This document shows, piece after piece, positions 17,292 through 26,347 of a stretch of DNA of 64,000 bases; position 1 is the first letter of the stretch; every line of letters begins with the position of its first letter. The DNA lies in assembly GCF_011753055.1 (NCBI RefSeq), contig NZ_VWWJ01000011.1, positions 159,236 through 223,235 on the forward strand, read 5' to 3'. The translations under genes and the position numbers were made by a program. The notes under the pieces are model-generated. The model saw only the letters and a list, made by a program, of their open reading frames with translations, did no database searches and was not told the DNA's origin. This DNA comes from Burkholderia sp. Ax-1719. GTDB taxonomy: Bacteria > Pseudomonadota > Gammaproteobacteria > Burkholderiales > Burkholderiaceae.

Positions 17292-19610
17292 ATGGACGAT
17301 CTTTTTGTTGAAGCGAATGGCGCGGCCGACGGCGGCGACACGCTCACGCTCGGCCACTACGCGGAACGCGCCTACCTCGACTACGCCGTGAGCGTGGTGA
17401 AGGGCCGCGCGCTGCCCGACGTCTGCGACGGCCAGAAGCCGGTGCAGCGCCGCATCCTGTTCGCGATGAACGAAATGGGGCTGGGCGACAACGCCAAGCC
17501 CGTGAAGTCGGCGCGCGTGGTCGGCGACGTGCTCGGTAAGTACCACCCGCACGGCGACCAGTCGGCCTATGACGCGCTCGTGCGTCTGGCGCAGGACTTC
17601 TCGATGCGCTATCCGCTCATCGACGGCCAGGGCAACTTCGGTTCGCGCGACGGCGACGGCGCGGCGGCGATGCGTTACACGGAAGCGCGCCTCACGCCCA
17701 TCGCCAAGCTGCTGCTCGACGAAATCGACATGGGCACCGTCGATTTCATGCCGAACTACGACGGCTCCTTCCAGGAGCCGAAGACGCTGCCCGCGCGCCT
17801 GCCGATGCTGCTGCTCAACGGCGCATCCGGTATTGCCGTGGGTATGGCCACCGAAATCCCTTCGCACAATCTGCGCGAAGTGGCGACGGCGGCCGTGGCT
17901 ATGATCAAGAATCCGAAGCTTTCGCACGCGGAGATCATGGAGCGTATGCCGGGGCCGGATTTCCCCGGCGGCGGCCAGATCATTTCGAGCGAAGCGGAAA
18001 TCGCGGCGGCGTATGAAACGGGCCGCGGCAGCCTCAAGGTGCGCGCGCGCTGGAAGATCGAAGAACTCGCGCGCGGCCAGTGGCAACTGGTCGTCACCGA
18101 ACTGCCGCCGAATACGTCGGGGCAGAAGGTGCTCGAAGAAATCGAGGAACTGACCAACCCCAAGCTCAAGCTCGGCAAGAAGACGCTCACGCCCGAGCAG
18201 TTGCAGAGCAAGCAGACCATGCTCGGTCTGCTCGACGCGGTGCGCGACGAATCGGGTAAGGCCGCGCCCGTGCGCCTCGTGTTCGAGCCGAAGACCAGCA
18301 AGATCGATCAGGGCGAGTTCATCAATTCGCTGCTGGCCAACACCAGCCTCGAATCGAACGCGTCGCTGAACCTCGTGATGATCGGCGCCGATGGCCGTCC
18401 GCGCCAGAAGGGCATCAGCGAGATCCTGGGCGAGTGGATCGGCTTCCGCTTCGCCACGGTCACGCGCCGCACGAAGCATCGCCTCGCCAAGGTCGACGAC
18501 CGCATCCACATCCTCGAAGGGCGGATGATCGTCTTCCTCAATATCGACGAAGTCATCCGCATCATCCGCGAGTCGGACGAGCCGAAGTCGGCGTTGATGA
18601 GCGCGTTCGGTCTGTCCGAGCGCCAGGCCGAGGACATTCTCGAAATCCGTCTGCGTCAGTTGGCGCGACTGGAAAAGATCAAGATCGAGAAGGAACTCGC
18701 GGAACTGCGCGACGAGAAAGCGAAACTTGAAGAACTGCTCGCCAACGAATCGTCGATGAAGCGCCTGATCGTCAAGGAAATCGAAGCCGACGCCAAGCAG
18801 TACGGCGACGATCGTCGCACGCTGATCCAGCAGGAAAAGCGCGCGAGCTTCGAAGTGCGCATGGTGGACGAGCCGGTCACGGTGGTGGTGTCGCAAAAGG
18901 GCTGGGTGCGTGCGCTCAAGGGCCACGGTCTGGATCAGCAAGGCTTCACGTTCAAGGCCGGCGACGGCCTGTACGCGGCGTTCCAGTGCCGCACGCCCGA
19001 CACGCTGATCGCGTGGGGCAGCAACGGGCGCGTGTATTCGGTGTCCGTGGCGCAACTGCCCGGCGGGCGCGGTGACGGCGTGCCGGTCACCTCGCTGATC
19101 GAACTCGAAGCGGGCTCGCATCTGCTGCATTACTTCGCGGCGGCTGCGGATACGCAATTGCTGCTGGCGTCGAGCAATGGCTTTGGCTTTATCGCGAAGA
19201 TCGGCGACATGATCAGCCGCGTGAAGGCGGGCAAGGCCTTCATGACGATCGACGAAGGCAGCGTGCCGCTCGCGCCGATGCCGATGCTGCCGGACGCGAT
19301 CCAGGTGGCGTGTCTGTCGTCGGGCGGTCGTCTGCTGGTGTTCGGCCTCGACGAGATGAAGACGCTGTCGGGCGGTGGTCGCGGCGTCACGCTGATGCAG
19401 CTCGAAGACAAGGAAACGCTGCTGCAGGCGCTGGCGATCAACGCTTCGGGCGTCGTGCTGGAAGGCACGGGACGCGCCCAGAAGCCGGGCGAAGACCTGA
19501 TGGCCGGTCCGGTGCTCGCGCCGCAGATCGGCAAGCGTGCACGCAAGGGCCGCGCGCCGGACTCGAAGCTCAAGGTCATCACCAGCATGCGTCCGGTGTT
19601 GCCGCGTTAA
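17292..19610 (+). CDS. parC: DNA topoisomerase IV subunit A
   Basis: The DNA-cleaving subunit of topoisomerase IV. 772 residues: winged-helix/tower breakage-reunion domain with active-site Tyr in AAMRYTEARLT (about residue 124), a coiled-coil gate (KIEKELAELRDEKAKLEELL) and a C-terminal beta-pinwheel (about 520-760). In the quinolone-resistance region the sequence is GKYHPHGDQSAYDAL, so the residue matching E. coli Ser80 is Gln90 and that matching Glu84 is Asp94. It follows parE after 62 bases, in one operon. A hairpin follows the stop. Confidence 0.96.
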   Translation: MDDLFVEANGAADGGDTLTLGHYAERAYLDYAVSVVKGRALPDVCDGQKPVQRRILFAMNEMGLGDNAKPVKSARVVGDVLGKYHPHGDQSAYDALVRLAQDFSMRYPLIDGQGNFGSRDGDGAAAMRYTEARLTPIAKLLLDEIDMGTVDFMPNYDGSFQEPKTLPARLPMLLLNGASGIAVGMATEIPSHNLREVATAAVAMIKNPKLSHAEIMERMPGPDFPGGGQIISSEAEIAAAYETGRGSLKVRARWKIEELARGQWQLVVTELPPNTSGQKVLEEIEELTNPKLKLGKKTLTPEQLQSKQTMLGLLDAVRDESGKAAPVRLVFEPKTSKIDQGEFINSLLANTSLESNASLNLVMIGADGRPRQKGISEILGEWIGFRFATVTRRTKHRLAKVDDRIHILEGRMIVFLNIDEVIRIIRESDEPKSALMSAFGLSERQAEDILEIRLRQLARLEKIKIEKELAELRDEKAKLEELLANESSMKRLIVKEIEADAKQYGDDRRTLIQQEKRASFEVRMVDEPVTVVVSQKGWVRALKGHGLDQQGFTFKAGDGLYAAFQCRTPDTLIAWGSNGRVYSVSVAQLPGGRGDGVPVTSLIELEAGSHLLHYFAAAADTQLLLASSNGFGFIAKIGDMISRVKAGKAFMTIDEGSVPLAPMPMLPDAIQVACLSSGGRLLVFGLDEMKTLSGGGRGVTLMQLEDKETLLQALAINASGVVLEGTGRAQKPGEDLMAGPVLAPQIGKRARKGRAPDSKLKVITSMRPVLPR

Positions 19611-19648
19611 ACGCTTTTTGCGGCCCGGCGGCGCTTCAAGCCAGCCAG

Positions 19649-19678
19649 ACCGGTCCATGTCGATCATGGGCCGGTTTC
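19649..19678 (+). terminator. Probable terminator after parC
   Basis: ACCGGTCCATG (19649-19659), loop TCGAT, CATGGGCCGGT (19665-19675): 11 pairs including one G-U, followed by only a short T stretch. It probably ends the parE-parC transcript, helped by Rho or read-through control. Confidence 0.5.
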
Positions 19679-19816
19679 GAGCCAGCCACCCACGCCCGTT
19701 GCAGGGCGTACACATCCGGCGCAGCGCATTGCACGTCATGAAATAATGCCGCGCAAAACCGGCGCGCATGGTGGTTTGCATGCGCCGGATCTCTCTACGT
19801 ACAAGGAATTACCAGC

Positions 19817-20275
19817 ATGGGTCACGCGATCGAAATCGCGCTGTTTGTGCATCTGTTGAGCGTCGCCGTGTGGGTTGGCGGCATGGTCTTCGCGCATTTC
19901 TGCCTGCGCCCCGCGCTCGAAGATCTCTCGCCGCAACTGCGGCTGCCGCTCATCGAATCGGTGTTTGGCCGCTTCTTCAACTGGGTGGGCATCGCCATCA
20001 TCCTGATCCTGCTGAGCGGCGGCTTTCTGCTGATGCAGTTCGGCGGCGGTCATGCCACGTGGCAACTCCACGCGATGGCGGGCCTCGGCGTCATCATGAT
20101 GCTGCTGTTCGGGCACATCCGCTTTGCGCTGTTTCCGCGCATCCGCCGCGCCGTGCAGGCGCAGAAGTGGCCCGACGGCGCGCGCGCCGTGGGCTCGATG
20201 CGCCGCCTCGTCATGATCAATCTCGTGCTGGGCGTCGTGACGATTGGTGTTGCGGTGCTGGCGCGCGGGTACTGA
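19817..20275 (+). CDS. CopD-like four-helix membrane protein
   Basis: 152 residues with four hydrophobic helices (about 5-25, 52-72, 83-103, 130-150). The first helix has the pattern HLLSVAVWVGGMVFAHFCL with His and Trp/Gly, typical of the CopD/YeaC-type membrane domain. Members are linked to copper resistance or haem binding, but this short form has no adjacent cop genes and its role is not established. AAGGAA lies about 10 bases before the ATG. It is convergent with the LysR gene. Confidence 0.75.
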   Translation: MGHAIEIALFVHLLSVAVWVGGMVFAHFCLRPALEDLSPQLRLPLIESVFGRFFNWVGIAIILILLSGGFLLMQFGGGHATWQLHAMAGLGVIMMLLFGHIRFALFPRIRRAVQAQKWPDGARAVGSMRRLVMINLVLGVVTIGVAVLARGY

Positions 20276-20313
20276 GCAAGATCGTTGTCTGAACAACGTT
20301 CGCGTGGCGGTTT

Positions 20314-21264
20314 TTACAACCGCTGCGCGAGCGCATAGCGCTGCATGCAGCGCTCCATCGCGTCGAAGAACGCTTCTTCGGCCGCATTCCTCTTACGCTC
20401 GCGATGCCACAGCAAGTGGATATCGACATCCGCGAGACCTTCCTCCGGCGGCAATTGCCACAGACGCTGCCGCGCCAGATCGTCCTTCACGATGTGCTCC
20501 GGCAGGCAGCCAATGCCATAGCCCGCGTAGATCAGCCGCCGCACCTCGTCGAGACTCGGCGACGACGCCACGATGCGCCCCGTGAAGCCGCGCTGATCGC
20601 GAAACACCGTGAGCGGCGAGAGACTGTCGCCGATCTGGTCGCTCGTGAACGACACGAAATTCTCCGCGAGCAGGTCCTCCATCGTCAGTTGCGACAGCCC
20701 GAACAGCCGGTGATGCCGGCCGCAATAAATCGCGTAACGCTGGCGCAGAAAGCAGCGCATTTCCAGCTTGTCGACCGGCGTGCGGCACAGGCTCAGGCCC
20801 GCCGTCGCGGTCTTTTGCAGCAGCGATGAAATGATGTCGGTCGAGCGCATCACTTCGATCTGCAGATCGATACGCGGATACGCGACGTGAAATTCCGCGA
20901 GGAATTCGTCGTAGACGCGCGATTCGATCCGGCTCACCGTCAGCAGACGGATCGAGCCAGTGATATCGGCGGTGCGTTCGTCGAGTTCCGTTTCCAGCCG
21001 CGAGATATTGCCGTAGATATCGTTGGCGATCCGATACACCTCTTCGCCCGCCTGGGTCGGCACGAAATGCGCGCCGCGCCGCTCGATCAACTTGCGGCCT
21101 AGCGCGTCTTCAAGACGTTTGAGCGCCTGGCTGACCGCCGGCTGTGTCACATAGAGGCGCGCGGCGGCGCGGCTCAGGCTGCGCTCCTGCATGATCGCCA
21201 GATAGGTACGCAGCAGATTCCAGTCGAGCCGGTCGTTGAGAAAGCGGGTGGTGTCGGCGCGCAT
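20314..21264 (-). CDS. LysR-family transcriptional regulator
   Basis: 316 residues. An N-terminal winged helix-turn-helix (about 15-75: LNLRTYLAIM-like start, AAARLYVTQPAVSQALKRLE) precedes a two-lobe effector-binding domain (about 100-300). It is transcribed divergently from the MHS transporter gene, and the 172-base gap holds an LTTR-type dyad (21296-21310) and a promoter for the transporter. It therefore probably controls the transporter-amidohydrolase-deacetylase cluster and itself. The inducer is unknown; the enzymes suggest a carbamoyl- or acetyl-amine compound. Confidence 0.93.
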   Translation of the reverse strand: MRADTTRFLNDRLDWNLLRTYLAIMQERSLSRAAARLYVTQPAVSQALKRLEDALGRKLIERRGAHFVPTQAGEEVYRIANDIYGNISRLETELDERTADITGSIRLLTVSRIESRVYDEFLAEFHVAYPRIDLQIEVMRSTDIISSLLQKTATAGLSLCRTPVDKLEMRCFLRQRYAIYCGRHHRLFGLSQLTMEDLLAENFVSFTSDQIGDSLSPLTVFRDQRGFTGRIVASSPSLDEVRRLIYAGYGIGCLPEHIVKDDLARQRLWQLPPEEGLADVDIHLLWHRERKRNAAEEAFFDAMERCMQRYALAQRL

Positions 21265-21295
21265 GTGCGGTTTCCGTCCAAGGTATTAGCCAGAT

Positions 21296-21310
21296 TTATG
21301 CGCTGAATAA
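21296..21310. promoter_or_regulatory. Candidate LysR-type operator (T-N11-A dyad)
   Basis: TTAT-GCGCTGA-ATAA is a 15-bp dyad containing T-N11-A, the usual LysR-regulator box form. It is centred about 54 bases before the predicted transcription start of the transporter gene, a typical activator position. Confidence 0.5.
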
Positions 21311-21321
21311 TAACGCGAAAT

Positions 21322-21350
21322 TTGACTAATGTTTTCTGGCTGGCGATAAA
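21322..21350 (+). promoter_or_regulatory. Sigma-70-type promoter of the MHS transporter operon
   Basis: -35 TTGACT (21322-21327), a 17-base spacer and -10 GATAAA (21345-21350). It lies just downstream of the LysR-type dyad and about 85 bases before the ATG at 21437. Confidence 0.5.
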
Positions 21351-21436
21351 GCATGCATGGCGAATGCGCTGCTTTAGCGCTGCAAACCGCGCATCGACCA
21401 CACCAATACCGCACGCGCCCCGAAGGAGACTCACCC

Positions 21437-22765
21437 ATGGCCACATCAGGCACCCCGCAATCCACCCAGCGCCAGCCCGTGCGCGCCGCCGCTGCGGCGT
21501 TCATCGGCACCATGATCGAGTGGTACGACTTCTACATCTACGCCACGGCCGCCGCGCTGGTGTTCGGCGAGCTGTATTTCCCCTCGGAAGACCGTTTCGT
21601 CAGCACGATGGCCTCGTTCGCCACCTTCGCAGTGGGCTTTTTCGCGCGCCCGCTGGGCGGCGTGATCTTCGGCCATCTGGGCGACCGCATCGGCCGCAAG
21701 AAGGCGCTCATGACCACGCTGATGATGATGGGCGTGGCGACGGTGTGCGTCGGCTTGCTGCCGTCGTATGCGAAGGTGGGCGCGCTCGCGCCGGTGCTGC
21801 TGGTGCTGCTGCGCGTGGTGCAGGGCATCGCCGTGGGCGGCGAGTGGGGCGGGGCGGTGCTGATGGCGGGCGAACACGCGCCTGAAGGCCGCCGCACGTT
21901 CTTCGCGTCGTTCGCGCAACTGGGCTCGCCTGCCGGACTGATTCTGTCGTTGCTGGCGTTCCGCTCGGTCACGTCGCTCGACAAGGCCGATTTCCTCGCG
22001 TGGGGCTGGCGTCTGCCGTTTCTCATCTCCGCCGTGCTGCTGATCGTCGGCATCATGATCCGGCTGGGCGTGAACGAATCGCCGGAATTCGAAAAGCTCA
22101 AGGACCAGCGCCGTACCGCCAAACTGCCGATCGCCGAAGTGTTCAGTTCCTCGTGGGGCCTCGTGCTGCTGTGCATCGGCGCGAACACCATCGGCATTGC
22201 GGGCGTGTACTTCACCAACACGTTCATGATCGCGTACACGACGCAGTACGTCGGCATCACGCGTTCGATGATTCTCGATTGCCTCTTTATTGTCGCCTTC
22301 ATCCAGTTCTTCTCGCAGCCGCTCGCGGCATGGCTCGCCGAGCGTCTGGGCGGCGCGCGCTTTCTCAAGATCGCGGCCATCGGCGCGATGCTTTCGCCGT
22401 ATCCGATGTTCGTGCTGGTGCAAAGCGGCCATGTCCTTCCGATGGTGATCGGCATCGCCATCGCCGTGGTCTGCATGGCCAGCTATTACTCGGTGATCGC
22501 GGGCTTTGTGTCGGGCGTGTTCCCTACGCGTGTGCGCTATTCGGCGATCTCGCTCTCTTACCAGGTGTGCGGCGCGATTGCCGGCGGTCTGACGCCGCTC
22601 GTCGGCACCTGGCTTGCCCATCGCTACGCGGGGCAGTGGTGGCCGCTCGCCGTGTTCTACACCTGCCTCGCGGGGATTTCGCTGCTTTGCATCGCCGCGC
22701 TCAACGCGCGCCGCAGCCAGCACGCGCATGACGAAGCGGCCGCGCAGGCGCTCAGTTCGCGCTGA
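21437..22765 (+). CDS. MFS transporter, metabolite:H+ symporter (MHS) family
   Basis: A 442-residue inner-membrane protein with about 12 hydrophobic helices. MHS signatures include FIGTMIEWYDFYIYATAA at the N-terminus, GHLGDRIGRKKALM (motif A) and RVVQGIAVGGEWGGAVLM. Such proteins import organic acids or small zwitterions with protons. The ATG at 21437 has AAGGAG (21423-21428); the upstream in-frame start at 21353 is not supported. It is the first gene of a three-gene cluster (50 bases to the amidohydrolase). Probably it brings in the substrate of the two downstream enzymes. Confidence 0.9.
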   Translation: MATSGTPQSTQRQPVRAAAAAFIGTMIEWYDFYIYATAAALVFGELYFPSEDRFVSTMASFATFAVGFFARPLGGVIFGHLGDRIGRKKALMTTLMMMGVATVCVGLLPSYAKVGALAPVLLVLLRVVQGIAVGGEWGGAVLMAGEHAPEGRRTFFASFAQLGSPAGLILSLLAFRSVTSLDKADFLAWGWRLPFLISAVLLIVGIMIRLGVNESPEFEKLKDQRRTAKLPIAEVFSSSWGLVLLCIGANTIGIAGVYFTNTFMIAYTTQYVGITRSMILDCLFIVAFIQFFSQPLAAWLAERLGGARFLKIAAIGAMLSPYPMFVLVQSGHVLPMVIGIAIAVVCMASYYSVIAGFVSGVFPTRVRYSAISLSYQVCGAIAGGLTPLVGTWLAHRYAGQWWPLAVFYTCLAGISLLCIAALNARRSQHAHDEAAAQALSSR

Positions 22766-22815
22766 TCTCGCACTGAATCGACATCTGACTCAACTCGATA
22801 AAAACGGAAGGACCG

Positions 22816-24075
22816 ATGAAACAACTCTTGCAAATCGACGGCCCGCGTCTGTGGGTGAGCCTCACGGAAATGGCGCGCATCGGCGCGACGGCGGGCGGCG
22901 GCGTGCGCCGTCTCGCGCTCACCGAGGAAGATCGTCAGGGCCGCGAACTGTTCGCGCGCTGGTGCAGCGAAGCCGGCATGACGGTGTGGACCGATGAAGT
23001 CGGCAATCTGTTCGCGCGTCGCGCGGGCACCGACGCCAACGCCGCGCCCGTGCTGATGGGCAGCCACCTCGACACGCAGCCGGAAGGCGGACGCTTCGAC
23101 GGCGTCTATGGCGTGCTGGCCGCGCTGGAAGTCGTGCGCGCGCTCAACGACGTCAACGCGACCACGGAGAAGCCCATCGAAATCTGCTCGTGGACCAACG
23201 AGGAAGGCGCGCGCTTCACGCCCGCGATGCTCGGTTCCGCGGTGTTCGCGGGCGCGATGACGCTCGACGACGCCCTCGCGCGCCAGGACGCCGATGGCGT
23301 GACGCTCGGTGCGGCGCTCGACGCGTGCGGCGCGCGCGGCACGAAGCCGGTGCAGGGCGTCGCCATCGACAGCTACTTTGAGGCGCATATCGAGCAAGGC
23401 CCGATTCTGGAAGCGAACGGCACGACCATCGGCGTGGTGACGGGCGGCCAGGCGATCCGCTGGTTCGACGTCAACGTGACGGGCGTGGCCGCGCACGCGG
23501 GCACCACGCCGATGCGCTACCGCAAGGACGCGTTCTTCGGCGCGGCGCAGATGGCGCTGGAAATCGAGCGCGTGATGGCGCGTTATGCGCCGCTCGGCCT
23601 CGTGACGATCGGCCAGATGCAGATTGCCAATTCGTCGCGCAACACCATCGCCGCGAATCTGACCTTTACCGTCGATCTGCGTCATCCCGACGATGCGCAA
23701 ATCGATGCGATGGAGCGCGATCTGCGCGCGGTTTGCGCGGCGGTGGGCGGCTCGCGCGGCCTTGGCGTGAACATCGCGCATTGCTGGACCAGCCCGGCCA
23801 CGCCGTTCGATCCCGCCTGCGTGGCGCTGGTCGCCGATGCAGTCGAGCGTCTGGGCTACTCGAACGAGCGCATCGTCAGCGGCGCGGGGCATGACGCGAT
23901 CCACCTCGCGCGCTACTGCCCGACGGCGATGGTGTTCATCCCCTGCGTGGACGGCCTCTCGCACAACGAAGCGGAAGACGCGCTGCCCGAAGACGTGACG
24001 GCGGGCACCAACGTGCTGCTCAACGCGGTCGCCGCGCGCGCGGGTGTGCGCGTGCCGCAGGCTGTGGCGGCCTGA
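22816..24075 (+). CDS. M20-family amidohydrolase (N-carbamoyl-amino-acid hydrolase / allantoate amidohydrolase type)
   Basis: A 419-residue binuclear metal hydrolase. Metal ligands are visible: GSHLDTQPEGGRFDG (His, Asp), WTNEEGARF (Glu-Glu), HIEQGP (His) and GAGHDAIHLAR (C-terminal His). The dimerisation/lid domain (about 215-330) contains the GVAAHAGTTPM motif. The family cleaves carbamoyl groups from N-carbamoyl amino acids, allantoate or ureido compounds; the exact substrate cannot be read from sequence. GGAAGGA lies before the ATG. It sits between the MHS transporter and the deacetylase-like gene (23 bases), suggesting one catabolic pathway. Confidence 0.9.
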   Translation: MKQLLQIDGPRLWVSLTEMARIGATAGGGVRRLALTEEDRQGRELFARWCSEAGMTVWTDEVGNLFARRAGTDANAAPVLMGSHLDTQPEGGRFDGVYGVLAALEVVRALNDVNATTEKPIEICSWTNEEGARFTPAMLGSAVFAGAMTLDDALARQDADGVTLGAALDACGARGTKPVQGVAIDSYFEAHIEQGPILEANGTTIGVVTGGQAIRWFDVNVTGVAAHAGTTPMRYRKDAFFGAAQMALEIERVMARYAPLGLVTIGQMQIANSSRNTIAANLTFTVDLRHPDDAQIDAMERDLRAVCAAVGGSRGLGVNIAHCWTSPATPFDPACVALVADAVERLGYSNERIVSGAGHDAIHLARYCPTAMVFIPCVDGLSHNEAEDALPEDVTAGTNVLLNAVAARAGVRVPQAVAA

Positions 24076-24098
24076 GGAAAAGATTAGGAAGGCGAAAT

Positions 24099-25127
24099 AT
24101 GAAAACCTGGTTCCATCCCGATCAACTGCTGCACCATCCGCGTACTTATCTTTCTCGTGGCCAGATGCGCGAGCCGCAGGAAGTGCCCGAACGCGCCACG
24201 CGCCTGGTGGCGGCGGCGCGCTCGCTGGACTTTGACGTGCGCGAGCCCGCCGATTTCGGCACCGCGCCGCTCGCAGCGGTGCACGACATGAACTATCTAC
24301 GCTTCCTGGAAGAGTCGCACGCCGACTGGAAACGCATGCCCGACGACTGGGGCGACGAAGTGATGTCGAACATCTTCGTGCGCGAGCCGAATCCGCTGCG
24401 CGGCGTGCTGGCCCAGGCGGCGCGTTATCTCGCCGACGGCAGCTGTCCGGTGGGCGCGAATACGTGGCGCGCGGCGTACTGGTCGGCGCAAAGCGCGCTG
24501 GCGGCGGCGCATTGCGTCAACCAAGGCGAGCGCGAGAGCTACGCGATCAGCCGACCGCCCGGCCACCATGCGCGCGCGGATGCGGCGGGTGGTTTCTGCT
24601 ACCTGAACAACGCGGCCGTCGCGGCGCAATCGCTGCGCGGCAAATTCAAGCGCGTGGCGATCCTCGATACCGATATGCATCACGGCCAGGGCGTGCAGGA
24701 AATCTTCTATGGCCGAGATGACGTGCTCTACATCTCGATCCACGGCGATCCGACCAACTTCTATCCGGTCGTCGCCGGTTACGAAGAGGAGCGCGGCGCG
24801 GGCGAGGGCGAAGGCTACAACGTCAATCTGCCGATGCCGCATGGCGCGAGCGAAGCGCAGTTCTTCGAGCAGGTGGACGCGGCGCTGCGCGTGCTCAAGC
24901 GTTTCGAGCCCGATGCACTGGTGCTGGCGCTGGGCTTCGATATCTACAAGGACGATCCGCAGTCGAAGGTGGCGGTGAGCACCGAAGGCTTCGGCAAGCT
25001 CGGTCAGGCGATTGGCGCGCTTGATTTGCCTTCAGTGATCGTGCAGGAAGGCGGCTATCACCTCGAAAGCCTGGAGGATAACGCGCGGGCGTTCTTCGGC
25101 GGCTTTATGGGTGCGAGGACGCGCTGA
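24099..25127 (+). CDS. Histone-deacetylase-family protein (acetylpolyamine amidohydrolase type)
   Basis: 342 residues of the arginase/deacetylase fold. Catalytic features: PPGHHARADAAGGFCY (tandem His), DTDMHHGQG (Zn-binding Asp and His), the second metal-site Asp region and the transition-state Tyr in QEGGYHLESL. Bacterial members of this length deacetylate acetylputrescine, acetylcadaverine or similar amines, not histones. It begins 23 bases after the amidohydrolase stop, with AGGAAGG before the ATG, and is last in the LysR-controlled cluster. Together they suggest use of an acylated or carbamoylated amine. A terminator follows. Confidence 0.92.
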   Translation: MKTWFHPDQLLHHPRTYLSRGQMREPQEVPERATRLVAAARSLDFDVREPADFGTAPLAAVHDMNYLRFLEESHADWKRMPDDWGDEVMSNIFVREPNPLRGVLAQAARYLADGSCPVGANTWRAAYWSAQSALAAAHCVNQGERESYAISRPPGHHARADAAGGFCYLNNAAVAAQSLRGKFKRVAILDTDMHHGQGVQEIFYGRDDVLYISIHGDPTNFYPVVAGYEEERGAGEGEGYNVNLPMPHGASEAQFFEQVDAALRVLKRFEPDALVLALGFDIYKDDPQSKVAVSTEGFGKLGQAIGALDLPSVIVQEGGYHLESLEDNARAFFGGFMGARTR

Positions 25128-25165
25128 CGTCGCGTTCAAGCGATTGGCTTCGTGAAAGTCGCAAG

Positions 25166-25194
25166 AGGCGCGTCCTGGTGGGCGCGCCTTTTTT
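25166..25194 (+). terminator. Terminator of the LysR-controlled operon
   Basis: A 10-bp stem AGGCGCGTCC / GGGCGCGCCT (one G-U) around a TGGT loop, followed by TTTTT (25189-25194). It separates the operon from the AT-richer pair downstream. Confidence 0.75.
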
Positions 25195-25282
25195 CATGCG
25201 GCATGTCTCGCACATTTAATGAGATGCACGTTCGGATTTTGATGTCAGGATCGCCGGAGATCGAACCGATGCGAGGCTAAAC

Positions 25283-26347
25283 ATGTATCTGATTGACAAC
25301 GAACTGACCTGTTACGAGACCAGGTTCTGGACGCGACGATGGGGCGAATGCGCGGGTTGCAAGCCAGTCCGCGTTCAGGGCGTGTCATTTGACAGGGCGC
25401 CGCCGCCAATGCCCGATCCTGTTTCAAAAGGTAAGGCCGAACAGATCAAAGAGGATGTGATCAAAGTCCCACCTTTCGATATTCAGGACATACCTGACGC
25501 AATGCGTCGAGAAGGGATGCCTGTTTCAGCGAAGCTCATGGAACGATGGTTTGCCGGCGTGCTGAACTACGCGCCGAGTGACGAAGATCTTCAGGCCGAG
25601 ATCAATCAGAACGGTGAGCCTTATCCTGCGAGGATGTACGACACTACGACGATTACCCTGGATTGGATACTAAAGTACGAACGTGCAAAGGCTACCTACA
25701 CTGATCTGATCACCCAAAGGATATATCGTGATGCCGCGGCGTTGGTGCTCCGCAGCCGGCTGATTTCATACGTCGACGCAGGCGTTGCCTTCGATCCATG
25801 GCAACTTTGCCGAGGCAGCATGCGTGTTTTTCACAAGTATTTCCATTTCCAGTTCGCCACAGTGGGCGGCTCGCTTTCACAGAAGATCGGTGAATTCATC
25901 GAGTCGAATTACTACAACAGAGGAGTACCGGATGATCTGACGGGTGCGCTCGGATCTTTTAACTTCTACGCAGCGCCCGCACACGTGAAAATCAACCACG
26001 TCGACCGAGTGGCTGAGATTTCGTCGATCTACGTGTATGTGAAAGATAGCTATGACTTTACAGATGGACCGGGCGCAATTTCACAATATCTCGGTCACTG
26101 GAGCAAAAAAGGCGTGATAGTCGTCCCGTATAACGGTCTTGTCGGGCAGCTTGATATTCCTTCTTTGTATCTTCCCTATCCGGTCGCACGAGGTGACGTG
26201 AGAGTCCCTGGGAACGTTTATTATCCGATCCACAATAAAGACTTCAGGGCTTGGGCCATCAAGCACCAACGGGGCGGTGACTTTATGATTTTCTCCGACC
26301 GCAAGCGCGTTCGCCTTCGTGACCCAATACGCGTCAGGCTTACATGA
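25283..26347 (+). CDS. DUF6402-like protein, possible secreted effector
   Basis: 354 residues, no signal peptide or membrane helix. The N-terminus has a CX2C pair (GECAGCKPV) and a Pro-rich stretch. The middle and C-terminal part contain conserved-looking segments (YFHFQFATVGGSLSQKIGEF, GSFNFYAAPAHV, FTDGPGAISQYLGHWSKKG, YYPIHNKDFRAWAIKHQRG). I recognise it, with moderate certainty, as the DUF6402 family, common in Burkholderiales. DNA and codon use are visibly AT-richer than neighbouring genes, suggesting acquisition. Its stop overlaps the next start by ATGA, an arrangement like that of effector-immunity pairs. Toxic activity is not demonstrated and no catalytic motif is identified. Confidence 0.7.
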   Translation: MYLIDNELTCYETRFWTRRWGECAGCKPVRVQGVSFDRAPPPMPDPVSKGKAEQIKEDVIKVPPFDIQDIPDAMRREGMPVSAKLMERWFAGVLNYAPSDEDLQAEINQNGEPYPARMYDTTTITLDWILKYERAKATYTDLITQRIYRDAAALVLRSRLISYVDAGVAFDPWQLCRGSMRVFHKYFHFQFATVGGSLSQKIGEFIESNYYNRGVPDDLTGALGSFNFYAAPAHVKINHVDRVAEISSIYVYVKDSYDFTDGPGAISQYLGHWSKKGVIVVPYNGLVGQLDIPSLYLPYPVARGDVRVPGNVYYPIHNKDFRAWAIKHQRGGDFMIFSDRKRVRLRDPIRVRLT

